A stretch of DNA of 64,000 nucleotides from VAXT01 sp035318925 (GTDB lineage Bacteria; Actinomycetota; Thermoleophilia; Gaiellales; Gaiellaceae). Shown piece after piece: positions 33,718-42,595 of the stretch (its first letter is position 1; every line of letters starts with the position of its first letter). A program made the position numbers and the translations under genes. Under the pieces are notes generated by a model. The model had not been told where the DNA came from. It searched no databases and saw only the letters and a program-made list of their open reading frames with translations. The stretch lies in contig DATHDS010000030.1 in NCBI GenBank assembly GCA_035318925.1, positions 62,001 through 126,000 on the forward strand, read 5' to 3'.

Positions 33718-35466
33718 GTGTCGAGCGTCGTCGAACCCGTGGAGCCAAACGGCCTCGTCCTTGGCCGCTATCGACCCCTGCGCCCGCTCGGGACCGGCGG
33801 TTCCGGCACGGTCTGGCTTGCACGGGACGAAACCTCGGGCCTCGAGGTCGCCCTCAAGATCATCGCCAAGGAGGGAAGAGCGGCTCCGCGCGCCGAGCGA
33901 GAGGCCGAGGCGGCGACGCGGCTGCGCCATCCTCACTGCTTGCGCGCGTACGGCCTCGAGTCCGACGACAAGCATCTCTACATCTCCTACGAGTACGTGC
34001 CGGGCTTGACGCTCCGGCAGGCGATTCGCGCAGGCGAGCTGGGCGACGACGGGGCTGTCGAGGCGGCAGCTCAGATTCTCGAGGCGCTCGCCTTTGCGCA
34101 CGCCCAGGGCATCGTCCATCGCGACGTCAAGCCCTCGAACGTGCTCGTCGTCGACGGGGACGAGGTCTCGGTGCGGCTCTTCGACTTCGGGCTCGCGCAG
34201 CTCGCAGACGCCGAGACGCTGACCGCGGTCGGCGACGTCCCGGGGACGCTGGCGTACATCTCGCCCGAGCGCCTGCACGGTGAGACCGCCGGGCCGCCGG
34301 CCGACGTCTGGGCCGTGGGGGTGCTGCTGTGGGAGGCGCTCTCCGGCCATCACCCGTTCTGGCGCGCGTCGCCGCTCGAGACCGGAGAGGTGATCAAGAC
34401 CGGCGCTCCGTCGATCGGCGAGGTGCGGCCCGATCTTCGTCGGCGCCTCGTCGCCGCCGTCGACCGTGCGCTCTCGGTCGATCCGGCCAGGAGACCGTCG
34501 GCGGCGGCGCTGTCCAAGGAGCTTCGGGCCGCATGGTTGGAGCGCGCGCCGAGGCGCACGCGCCCGAAGGCCCCGGTCCGGATCGATCCGAAGCGCGTGC
34601 TGGTGCAAAGCGCAGCCCCCGCGCTGGCCGCGCTCGTGGCCGGCTGGACGGCTGCCGCGCTTCCGTTCTACCCCGCCCGCTGGCCGCTCCTGCTCGCCGC
34701 GGTCGCCGCGGCGCTGACGGCGGCTCGAGCGAGGCTCGGGCTCGCCTTCACGCTGGCCGTGCCCGTGTTTCCGCTGGGCAACGTGTCGCTCGGGCTTGCG
34801 CTCGCGTACGCAGGACTGGCGCTCGTGTGGCTCGCGGTCATGTGGGGCGACCCGCGGCGCGGTCTCCTCTTCGGATCCGGCATCGCGTTGGGGCCGGTCG
34901 GCCTGCTCGGTCTGGTGCCACTGGCGGTCCTGCACGTCCCACGCACCGTGCGGCGCACGGCGCAGGCGCTCGCTGCGGTTCTCCTGGCCGGCGTCGCCGC
35001 CGGCATCCATGGGTCGGTCATCCCGTTCAGCGGCGTGCACGCAGCAGGGCTCGGGATCACCGGGAGCGAGCATCCGATCGCGGTCTTCCACTCGCTCTGG
35101 CAATGGGTTCTGGCGAGCCCCGCGCTGGGCGTCGAGACCCTGCTCCTCGCGGCGGCCGCCGGGGCGCTCCCGCACGTGACGCGCAGAGGAGACCTCACGA
35201 TCGCGGCGTTCACGGCGGTGCTCCTCGCGGCAACGCTGCTGGCGGCCCCTCGCGCGGGCGCGGTTCCGCTCGTCTGCACCAGCTGGCTCACATACCTCGT
35301 GCTCACGGTGCAATCGCGCCGACTCCCACAGCAAGTCGCGGAACCGAACCGTTTTGGCAGGGTTCTGACACAGACGCGTGCGCTTTTCCGAGATAGGCTG
35401 AAAGCGGCGGGTGGTCCGCGGTGGCCCCGCGCGCAGAGGCGATTCAGGCAGGCAGGCGCTCGGTAA
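33718..35466 (+). CDS. Ser/Thr protein kinase fused to a polytopic membrane domain
   Basis: 582 residues from GTG 33718 (TTG 33688 is possible but too near its ribosome site). Kinase domain about 15-275: LGTGGSGTVW, ALKII lysine, IVHRDVKPSNV, LFDFGLAQ, PERLHG. Then, in place of the usual single TM and PASTA region, about 280 residues with some eight or nine hydrophobic helices (about 300-540), ending in a basic tail. All catalytic residues are kept. It directly precedes the FHA genes, which likely read its phosphothreonines. Confidence 0.88.
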   Translation: MSSVVEPVEPNGLVLGRYRPLRPLGTGGSGTVWLARDETSGLEVALKIIAKEGRAAPRAEREAEAATRLRHPHCLRAYGLESDDKHLYISYEYVPGLTLRQAIRAGELGDDGAVEAAAQILEALAFAHAQGIVHRDVKPSNVLVVDGDEVSVRLFDFGLAQLADAETLTAVGDVPGTLAYISPERLHGETAGPPADVWAVGVLLWEALSGHHPFWRASPLETGEVIKTGAPSIGEVRPDLRRRLVAAVDRALSVDPARRPSAAALSKELRAAWLERAPRRTRPKAPVRIDPKRVLVQSAAPALAALVAGWTAAALPFYPARWPLLLAAVAAALTAARARLGLAFTLAVPVFPLGNVSLGLALAYAGLALVWLAVMWGDPRRGLLFGSGIALGPVGLLGLVPLAVLHVPRTVRRTAQALAAVLLAGVAAGIHGSVIPFSGVHAAGLGITGSEHPIAVFHSLWQWVLASPALGVETLLLAAAAGALPHVTRRGDLTIAAFTAVLLAATLLAAPRAGAVPLVCTSWLTYLVLTVQSRRLPQQVAEPNRFGRVLTQTRALFRDRLKAAGGPRWPRAQRRFRQAGAR

Positions 35467-35492
35467 ACTCGCCGACGGGGTAGGACCCGCCC

Positions 35493-36257
35493 GTGACCGT
35501 GCTTCGAAACATCGAGCAGAAGATCGAGGCGCTTTTCGAGGGCGTCTTCGGCCGCGCGTTCCGTACCAACGTCCAGCCCGTCGAGCTGGCGCGGAAGCTC
35601 GCGAAGGAGATGGACGACCACCGCATGATCTCGGTCTCGCGCGTCTACGCACCGAACGAGTACTCCGTCTACCTCTCTCCCGCCGACCGCAAGCAGTTCG
35701 ACAGCTACGAGGAGTCGCTGCTGAGCGAGCTCCAGGAGTACCTCGGCGAGCACGCGCGCCGCGAGTCGTACGTCCTCCTCAGCTCACCGAAGGTGCTCAT
35801 GAACACCGACGCCGACCTCGAGGTCGGCGAGTTCGGGATCGCGACGCGCATGGTGCAGCCCGAGCCCGGTCAGGGGCCGTCCGAGCCCATGCCGGCCGCT
35901 CCCCCGGGCGCGACGATGGTCTACAAGCCCCAGGGCCCTCCGACCGAGGCCGCGACCCCCGGCCAGCTCGGGGTCGAGCCCGAGGTCGTCACCCTCGACG
36001 CAAACGGAACAAAGCACACGATCGACAAGGAGAGCGTCGTCATCGGCCGCTCGCGGGACTGCGACATCCGGCTCGCCGACCCGAACGTCTCCAGGCGCCA
36101 CGCAGAGGTGAGGCAGGAGGGAAGCTCGTTCTGGATCCTCGACCTCGGCTCGACGAACGGGCTGACCGTCAACGGGCGCCGTCAACAGCGGGCAAAGCTC
36201 GAGAACGAGGACCGAATCACCGTAGGCTCGACCGAGCTTGTCTTTCGCAGATCATGA
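35493..36257 (+). CDS. fhaA: FHA-domain protein with DUF3662 (FhaA-like)
   Basis: 254 residues: N-terminal DUF3662 domain about 1-115 (LRNIEQKIEALFEGVFGRAF, FRTNVQPVELARKLAKEMD), a Pro/Gly linker about 120-165, and an FHA domain about 175-254 (VVIGRSRDCDIRLADPNVSRRHAEV, LGSTNGLTVNG). FhaA binds phosphorylated partners and helps control lipid-II flipping in relatives. GTG start; the TGA overlaps the next ATG. Confidence 0.92.
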   Translation: MTVLRNIEQKIEALFEGVFGRAFRTNVQPVELARKLAKEMDDHRMISVSRVYAPNEYSVYLSPADRKQFDSYEESLLSELQEYLGEHARRESYVLLSSPKVLMNTDADLEVGEFGIATRMVQPEPGQGPSEPMPAAPPGATMVYKPQGPPTEAATPGQLGVEPEVVTLDANGTKHTIDKESVVIGRSRDCDIRLADPNVSRRHAEVRQEGSSFWILDLGSTNGLTVNGRRQQRAKLENEDRITVGSTELVFRRS

Positions 36258-36742
36258 TTGCGGCTTCTGTCGACGTCGAGGGGGTCCTGCTCCTCCTCAA
36301 GGCCTGCTTTCTGATCCTTCTCTACCTCTTCATCTGGAGAATCGTGCGCACCGCAAGCCGTGACCTCCGCCTGCCGCAGGAGAGCTTCGTGCTCGCCCCT
36401 CGAGAGGCCGCAGCCATCGGCCTCCGGCCCGAGCCGCAGATGAACATGGGCCGTCTCGTCGTCCTCAAGAGCACGGCGATCGACGAGAACACCGAGTTCG
36501 TGCTCGACTCCTCCGGGATCTCGATCGGCCGCGGCGGGCCGAACGAGGTCAGGCTCGACGGAGACGACTTCGCGTCCGCGCAACACGCCAGGGTTGAGCC
36601 GCGACGCGACGGCGTCTGGATCGAGGACGTGGGCTCGACGAACGGCACCTACGTCAATGGCGTGCGGCTCTCGAAGCCGCGCAAGCTGGCCGCCGGAGAC
36701 CTCGTCCGCGTGGGCGAGACCGACTTGAGGTTTGAGGCATGA
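36254..36742 (+). CDS. fhaB: Membrane-anchored FHA-domain protein (FhaB-like)
   Basis: 162 residues: N-terminal TM helix about 10-32, then an FHA domain (ISIGRGGPNEVRLDGDDFASAQHARVEP, first 20 diagnostic; VGSTNGTYVNGVRLSKP). It is the second FHA protein of the conserved actinobacterial kinase cluster, in which it links kinase signalling to division proteins. The ATG overlaps the fhaA stop by four bases. Confidence 0.92.
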   Translation: MIAASVDVEGVLLLLKACFLILLYLFIWRIVRTASRDLRLPQESFVLAPREAAAIGLRPEPQMNMGRLVVLKSTAIDENTEFVLDSSGISIGRGGPNEVRLDGDDFASAQHARVEPRRDGVWIEDVGSTNGTYVNGVRLSKPRKLAAGDLVRVGETDLRFEA

Positions 36743-36804
36743 GACTGCTCACGCCAAGCGGGGATCGCGCGTTCCTCAGGCGTCGCTGCGGGTGCGGGGC
36801 CGGA

Positions 36805-36900
36805 GGGCACAGTATTCGCAATACGGGCCCGGAGAGCACCGTGCCCGCAGCGGCGCCAGGCGGTGGCGGAGGGCGGCTCCGCCGCCCGGGAGCCACCGCC
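36805..36900. other. Nested inverted repeats in the fhaB-pstP spacer
   Basis: The 172-base spacer (36743-36914) holds no gene that can be supported. It contains GTATT-CGC-AATAC (36812-36824) enclosed by GGGCAC/GTGCCC (36805, 36841), then a large hairpin 36859-36900: outer GGCGGTGGC/GCCACCGCC and inner GGGCGG/CCGCCC around CTCCG. The hairpin ends 14 bases before the phosphatase GTG, so it could govern its translation or partly end transcription. Confidence 0.5.
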
Positions 36901-36914
36901 GGTGAGGGGCGCGC

Positions 36915-37922
36915 GTGATCTACCTCGGGCGCAGTACCGGACTCTCCGACCCCGGGCGAAAGCGCCGCCGCAACGAGGACGCCTGGGTCCTCCAGCCGCC
37001 GCTGTTCGCGGTCGCGGACGGCATGGGCGGGGCCCGCGGCGGCGAGATCGCCTCGCGCGTGGCCGCAACCGCCCTCGGGGAGGCCGTGGACGGCAGCGGC
37101 GAGGAGCGGGTCGTCGCGCTCATCAAGAAGGCGAACCGGCAGGTCTTCGAGCGGGCGCGAGACGACGCGGACGCAACGGGCATGGGGACGACGATCACCG
37201 TCGCGCTCGTCGAGGACGGTGTGGTCGCGATTGGCCACGTCGGCGACTCGCGCGCCTATCTGATTCGCGACCAGAAGGTCGAGCAGCTGACCGAGGACCA
37301 TTCGCTCGTCGCCGAGCTCGTCCGCAGTGGCCGGCTCTCGCCGGAGGAGGCGGAGATCCATCCGCAGCGCTCGGTCATCACCCGCGTCCTCGGCGTCGAT
37401 CCCGACGTCGACGTCGACTCCTTCACGGTCGAGGCCAGCGCCGGCGACGTCTTCCTCATCTGCTCGGACGGGCTGACCTCGATGATCGACGACGAGACGA
37501 TCCTCGGCATCGTCGAGCCGCGCAGGGACGATCTCAACAGCGCCGCGAAGGAACTGATCGGAGCGGCGAACCGCAGCGGCGGCGAGGACAACATCACGGT
37601 CGTCTGCTTCGAGATGACCGACACGCCGCCGGAGCCCCCCGCCGAGACGAAGGCGATGCCGGTCGTCCAGGCGCCTGCGCCTCCCGCCGCCGAGCCCGAC
37701 GAGGACACGCTCTCCGGCCTCGAGGGCGTGCCGACCGTCCAGACGACAGTCATTTCGCCCGAACAAGCGCAGGCACAGGCGACCGCGGACGGGACGGAGC
37801 CGGAGCAGCACGAGCAGCCGAAAGAGCGCTTCGGCATGCGAGCCGCGCGACTCGTGATCGCGCTCGCCGTCGTCGCCGCCCTCGGGTTGCTCGTCTACTG
37901 GCTCTTCGGCCAGAGCAGATGA
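36915..37922 (+). CDS. pstP: PP2C-family Ser/Thr phosphatase
   Basis: 335 residues: PP2C domain about 5-235 (GLSDPGRKRRRNEDAW, FAVADGMGGARGGEIAS, TTITVALVE, IGHVGDSRAYLI, DHSLVAELV, CSDGLTSMIDD, GGEDNITVVC), with the metal-binding aspartates kept. A Pro/Glu-rich linker then leads to one TM helix near the C-terminus (about 308-330), so the phosphatase faces the cytoplasm. It reverses the cluster kinases. GTG start at 36915. Confidence 0.95.
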   Translation: MIYLGRSTGLSDPGRKRRRNEDAWVLQPPLFAVADGMGGARGGEIASRVAATALGEAVDGSGEERVVALIKKANRQVFERARDDADATGMGTTITVALVEDGVVAIGHVGDSRAYLIRDQKVEQLTEDHSLVAELVRSGRLSPEEAEIHPQRSVITRVLGVDPDVDVDSFTVEASAGDVFLICSDGLTSMIDDETILGIVEPRRDDLNSAAKELIGAANRSGGEDNITVVCFEMTDTPPEPPAETKAMPVVQAPAPPAAEPDEDTLSGLEGVPTVQTTVISPEQAQAQATADGTEPEQHEQPKERFGMRAARLVIALAVVAALGLLVYWLFGQSR

Positions 37923-39202
37923 GCTACCGGAACCGCGAGCTCGCCAACCTCTTCGTCGTCGCCATCATCACCGGTCTCGGCTTCGCGAGCGTCTACATCG
38001 CGCGCTCGGACATCGTCTCGACCGGGTCGCTCTCGTACGCGCTCTTCTTCTTCGCGCTCTACCTCGTCGCGCACGTGATTGCGCGTCTGGCCGTGCCCCA
38101 GGCCGATCCGTACCTGCTGCCGATGGCGGCGCTCCTGACCGCAATCGGCGTGACGGAGATCTACCGGCTCGACCCGGGAAACGCGTTTCGCCAGGGGCTC
38201 TGGATCGTAGTCGGCGTCGCAGCGTTCGCGGTGACGCTGCTCGCCCTGCGCCACGACTACCGGCGGCTCGAGAGCTACAAGTACATCTTCGGCCTGACCG
38301 CCGTCGGGCTCCTCTTCCTGCCCGCCCTGCCGGTGATCGGCGAGCAGATCAACGGCGCCCGCCTGTGGGTGCATGTGGGCAGCATCCAGTTCCAGCCCGG
38401 CGAGCTCGCCAAGATCATGCTGATCGTCTTTCTCGCCGGCTACCTCCGCGAGAAGCGCGAGGTGCTGGCGCAGGGGCGACTCAAGGACTTCGGGCCGCTG
38501 CTCGCGATCTGGGGCGCGGCGATGCTCGTGATCGTCGAGACGAACGACCTCGGGAGCGCGCTCCTCTACTACGGGATCTTCCTGGCGGTTCTGTACGTGG
38601 CCACTGCGCGAGCCTGGTACGCCGCCGCGGGGCTCGTCCTGTTCGTCGGCGGATCCGGGCTCCTCTACCACTTCGTCCCGAGGGTGCAGGAGCGGGTCTC
38701 GATCTGGATCGATCCCTGGTCGCACGCGACCACGAGCGGGTACCAGATCACGCAGTCGCTGTACTCGATCGGAAACGGCGGCTTCGACGGGAAGGGTCTC
38801 GGGAAAGGCGTCTTTGCGACGACGAACGGCCACACCCTGATACCGCAGCTGAACACCGACTTCATCTACTCGGCGCTCGCGCAGGAGCTCGGGCTCATCG
38901 GCTCGGCGGCGCTCCTGCTCCTCTACATGCTCTTCTGCCTGCGTGGCTTCCGGATCGCGCTCCTGGCGCAGGACGGCTTCTCGAAGCTGCTCGCGGTCGG
39001 GCTCACGTTCGGATTCGCGCTGCAGACGTTCATCATCGTCGGCGGCGTCCTGCGAATCATTCCGCTGACCGGGATCACGCTGCCGTTCGTCAGCTACGGC
39101 GGGTCAAGCGTCGTCGCGAACTTCATCCTGCTCGCGGGCCTCCTGCTCGTCTCGCACCGCGCGAACTCAGTCGCCCAGCTGCCGATGGGCGGTGACCGGT
39201 GA
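37919..39202 (+). CDS. rodA: SEDS peptidoglycan polymerase, FtsW/RodA family
   Basis: 427 residues with about ten TM helices. Typical SEDS landmarks: NGARLWVHVGSIQFQPGELAKI (family loop, first 20 shown), VIVETNDLGSALLYYGIFLA with the catalytic-region Asp, YQITQSLYSIGNGGFDGKGLG, PQLNTDFIYSALAQELGLIG and the C-terminal TGITLPFVSYGGSSVVANF. It polymerises glycan strands with the adjacent class B PBP. ATG overlaps the phosphatase TGA; its own stop overlaps the pbpA start. Confidence 0.95.
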   Translation: MSYRNRELANLFVVAIITGLGFASVYIARSDIVSTGSLSYALFFFALYLVAHVIARLAVPQADPYLLPMAALLTAIGVTEIYRLDPGNAFRQGLWIVVGVAAFAVTLLALRHDYRRLESYKYIFGLTAVGLLFLPALPVIGEQINGARLWVHVGSIQFQPGELAKIMLIVFLAGYLREKREVLAQGRLKDFGPLLAIWGAAMLVIVETNDLGSALLYYGIFLAVLYVATARAWYAAAGLVLFVGGSGLLYHFVPRVQERVSIWIDPWSHATTSGYQITQSLYSIGNGGFDGKGLGKGVFATTNGHTLIPQLNTDFIYSALAQELGLIGSAALLLLYMLFCLRGFRIALLAQDGFSKLLAVGLTFGFALQTFIIVGGVLRIIPLTGITLPFVSYGGSSVVANFILLAGLLLVSHRANSVAQLPMGGDR

Positions 39203-40674
39203 ACCGCCAGATCACGCGCATGGCCGTGGTCGGGCTCGTCCTGCTCGCCGCGCTCATCGTCGGCACGACCTACTGGCAGGCCTGGGCCGCAAGCGGGCTT
39301 GCCGACCGGCAGGACAACTCGATCCAACGGGTCGCGCAATTCACCATCAAACGCGGGAAGATCTATGCCGCCGACGGACGAACCGTGCTCGCGGACAACG
39401 TGCGGCGCAAGGTGGGCGGGCAGACGCTCTATTTCCGCAAGTATCCGCAGCGCGGGCTCGCAGCTCACATCGTCGGCTACTCGACTCAGGTCCGGTCGCG
39501 CGCCGGCCTCGAGGACACGGAGAACGACTTCCTGACCGGCTCCAACACGAACCTGAGCACGGTCCTCGACACGACGTTCGACAAGCTGAGAGGCACGACG
39601 GTCAAGGGCAACGACCTCCACCTCACCCTGCGGGCCGGCGCCCAGGCGATCGCGCTGAAAGCGCTCGGCGGCAAGTGCGGCGCCGCGGTTGCGATCGAGC
39701 CGCGCACCGGCCGTCTGCTCGTCAGCGTCTCGAGCCCAACCTACAACCCGAATCTGATCGAAGACCAGTACAACCTGGCCTCGAGGCCGAAGTGGGGCTG
39801 CGGGCCGCTGTTCAACCGTGCAGAGCAAGGGCTGTACACCCCGGGCTCTGCCTTCAAAGTCATCACTGCTTCGGCCGCCCTGGAAAGCGGCAAGTTCACG
39901 ATCGACTCGACCTTCCACGACCCCGGCTATTGCATCGAGTACGGCGACAAGGTCTCCAACTTTGCCGACCAGAACGGACCTGAAGTCTTCGGCACCGTCA
40001 ACTTCACGCAGGCGCTCGAGCACTCGATCAACGCCGTCTTCTGCAATATCGGACTGACGCTGGGTGGTCGGAAGATCTTGGAGCAGGCGAGGCGCTTCGG
40101 CTTCTACTCCGTCCCACCGCTCGAGACGCCCGTGAATGAGCGCGCGATCAGCGGCGTGTACAACAATCATCGGCTTTTCTTCCCGAAGGAGGATTCGCAG
40201 GTCGACTCGGGTCGGCTTGCGTTCGGGCAGGGACCGGCCAACGCGGATATCAAGGTGACGCCGATCCAGATGGCCATGGTGGCCGCGACCATTGCCAACG
40301 GCGGCCTCGTCATGCGGCCCTATGTCGTCGAGCGCGTCGTCGCGCCGGACGGGTCGACCGTGACAAAGACGAAGCCCGAGACGCTCGGCCGCGCGGTCAG
40401 CGAGAACACGGCCGCCGATGTGACGACGATGATGGAGGCCGTCGTCCAGGGCGGCACCGGAACCGCAGCGCAACTGCCCGGCATCCGCGTCGCGGGCAAG
40501 ACGGGCACCGCCGAGACTTCGGAGAGTCACGTGAACACGACGTGGTTCATCTGCTTCGCGCCCGCCGAGAACCCGAAGGTCGCCGTCGCCGTCGTCCTGG
40601 AGCGGCAGAGCGCCACCGGCGGCACGACCGCGGCACCGATCGCCAAGCAGATCATGGAAGCACTTCTCCCGTGA
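39199..40674 (+). CDS. pbpA: Class B penicillin-binding protein (PbpA-like)
   Basis: 491 residues, the same length as mycobacterial PbpA. N-terminal TM helix about 8-28; the transpeptidase domain shows the active-site SxxK as TPGSAFKVI, SxN as EHSINAVF and KTG as VAGKTGTAE. It cross-links peptidoglycan and works with the neighbouring SEDS protein. GTG start at 39199 overlaps the preceding TGA. Confidence 0.95.
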   Translation: MNRQITRMAVVGLVLLAALIVGTTYWQAWAASGLADRQDNSIQRVAQFTIKRGKIYAADGRTVLADNVRRKVGGQTLYFRKYPQRGLAAHIVGYSTQVRSRAGLEDTENDFLTGSNTNLSTVLDTTFDKLRGTTVKGNDLHLTLRAGAQAIALKALGGKCGAAVAIEPRTGRLLVSVSSPTYNPNLIEDQYNLASRPKWGCGPLFNRAEQGLYTPGSAFKVITASAALESGKFTIDSTFHDPGYCIEYGDKVSNFADQNGPEVFGTVNFTQALEHSINAVFCNIGLTLGGRKILEQARRFGFYSVPPLETPVNERAISGVYNNHRLFFPKEDSQVDSGRLAFGQGPANADIKVTPIQMAMVAATIANGGLVMRPYVVERVVAPDGSTVTKTKPETLGRAVSENTAADVTTMMEAVVQGGTGTAAQLPGIRVAGKTGTAETSESHVNTTWFICFAPAENPKVAVAVVLERQSATGGTTAAPIAKQIMEALLP

Positions 40675-40699
40675 ATGTCGAACGTACCCTGGTGAGGAC

Positions 40700-42595
40700 A
40701 TGGCTTTCGGCGACAGCCTGATCAACACGCTCTTCGACGGGCGCTACCGGATCGTCCGCAAGCTCGGCTCGGGCGGGATGGCAGACGTCTACCTGGCCGA
40801 GGACGAGGAGCTCGGACGCCGGGTCGCGATCAAGATCCTGAACGACCGGCACGCGAACGACGAGTCGTTCGTCGAGCGCTTCCGCCGCGAGGCGAAGAAC
40901 GCCGCCGGCCTCTCGCATCCGAACATCGTCTCGATCTACGACCGGGGCGAAGCCGAGGGCACCTACTACATCGCGATGGAGTACCTCGACGGACGGAGCC
41001 TGAAAGAGCTCGTCGTGGCGCGTGGCCCGCTCCCGATCGGCGACGCGATCGAGTTCACCCGTCAGGTGCTCGGCGCGCTCCGCTTCGCGCACCGGAAGGG
41101 CGTCGTCCACCGCGACATCAAGCCGCACAACGTGATGGCCGACGCCGACGGGCGCCTCAAGGTGACGGACTTCGGCATCGCCCGGGCCGGGGTCAGCCAG
41201 ATGACCGAGGCCGGCTCGATCATCGGCACCGCCCAGTACCTCTCGCCGGAGCAGGCCCGCGGCGCGGCCGTTGATCAGCGCTCCGACCTCTACTCCGTCG
41301 GCGTCCTCCTCTACGAGATGCTGACGGGCACGGTGCCCTTCACGGGCGACTCGCCGGTGGAGATCGCGATGAAGCACCTGTCGGACACGCCGCGGCCACC
41401 ATCGCTCGAGCGTCCCGAGATCCCGCCCGATCTCGACATGATCGTGCTGCGGGCCCTCGCGAAGAGCCCCGAGGACCGCTTCCAGACCGCCGAGGAGATG
41501 GACGCCGAGCTCGACCGGGTCGCTCAGGGCGCCGGCGTCACGGCCGAGACTGCGGATGCCGCAACGGCCGTCCTCTCGGGCACCGCGCTCTCGAGTGCCC
41601 CGACGGCGATCGTGCCGCCGCGGCGCCCGCCCACGGCCGACCGCCCCTCGTATCGCTACGCCGATCCGCCTGCGCGCCGACGGCCCGTCTGGCCCTGGCT
41701 GGCCGCGCTGGTGCTCGTCGTGCTCGCGGGCGTCGCGGGCTGGTACGCGTTCGGGAAGATCCAGGACTCGCTCGGCGGCTCGGGATCGGTCTCGGTGCCG
41801 TACGTCGTCGGGCAGCGAGAAGACCTCGCGGTCGCGAACGTGAGGAACAAGGGACTCAAGGCGACGGTGCACCGTGAGCCGAACGAGACCCAGAAGGAGG
41901 GAAAGGTTTTCCGCCAGGATCCGGCCGGCGGGGTTCGGCTGGACAAGAAGAGCAACGTCGACCTCTACGTCTCGACCGGGGTGCCCAAGGTCGAGGTGCC
42001 CGACGTGATGGGCAACTCACGCGACGAAGCGGTCAGCACCCTCTCCTCGCTCGGCCTGAAGGTGAAGGTGCTCTCCGTGTTCTCGAGCGAGCAGACGAAC
42101 ACGGTCATCGCCCAGTCCCCGACGGCGCATACGACGGTGGACAAGGGCTCCACCGTCCACATCAACGTCTCGAAGGGCGTCCAGCCGCTGACGGTGCCGA
42201 ACGTCATCGGATCGTTATACGACAGCGCCGCCGGTGAGCTCCAGGGCCAGGGGTTCGCCGTTGCGAGAAAGGACATCAAGTCACCCCAGCCCAAGGACGT
42301 CGTCGTGGACCAGAAGCCCAGTGGCGGGGCCGGGCTCGCGCGCGGGGGCACGGTCACCCTCTACGTCTCGCTGGGCCCGAAGGAGTCGACGATCCCGGAC
42401 GTCGGGGGCTATGACCAGGACACGGCGACCCAGACGCTCGAGCGGTCGGGCTTCTCGGTCGACGTCCAGGAGCAAGACACGACCGACCCGTCGCAGGACG
42501 GGATCGTCCTCTCCCAGGACCCGCCCGGCAACACGAAGGCCAAGCCCGGCACGACGGTTACGATCGTCGTCGGGCGGCTGCTGCCACCGCCGTGA
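40700..42595 (+). CDS. pknB: PASTA-domain Ser/Thr protein kinase
   Basis: 631 residues: kinase domain about 12-275 (LGSGGMADVYLA, VAIKIL, VVHRDIKPHNV, VTDFGIARA, GTAQYLSPEQA), a juxtamembrane stretch, TM about 330-350 (WPWLAALVLVVLAGVAGW), then four PASTA repeats starting near SVPYVVGQRED, EVPDVMGNSRDE, TVPNVIGSLYDS and TIPDVGGYDQDT. PASTA modules sense muropeptides or lipid II. It ends the kinase cluster and its stop touches the ddl start. Confidence 0.96.
   Translation: MAFGDSLINTLFDGRYRIVRKLGSGGMADVYLAEDEELGRRVAIKILNDRHANDESFVERFRREAKNAAGLSHPNIVSIYDRGEAEGTYYIAMEYLDGRSLKELVVARGPLPIGDAIEFTRQVLGALRFAHRKGVVHRDIKPHNVMADADGRLKVTDFGIARAGVSQMTEAGSIIGTAQYLSPEQARGAAVDQRSDLYSVGVLLYEMLTGTVPFTGDSPVEIAMKHLSDTPRPPSLERPEIPPDLDMIVLRALAKSPEDRFQTAEEMDAELDRVAQGAGVTAETADAATAVLSGTALSSAPTAIVPPRRPPTADRPSYRYADPPARRRPVWPWLAALVLVVLAGVAGWYAFGKIQDSLGGSGSVSVPYVVGQREDLAVANVRNKGLKATVHREPNETQKEGKVFRQDPAGGVRLDKKSNVDLYVSTGVPKVEVPDVMGNSRDEAVSTLSSLGLKVKVLSVFSSEQTNTVIAQSPTAHTTVDKGSTVHINVSKGVQPLTVPNVIGSLYDSAAGELQGQGFAVARKDIKSPQPKDVVVDQKPSGGAGLARGGTVTLYVSLGPKESTIPDVGGYDQDTATQTLERSGFSVDVQEQDTTDPSQDGIVLSQDPPGNTKAKPGTTVTIVVGRLLPPP

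Noticed and set aside
36863..39202. A 779-codon open frame on the plus strand
   Set aside because: Its 5' half is an Arg-rich shadow of the phosphatase gene; only 37919-39202 (RodA/FtsW) is supported.
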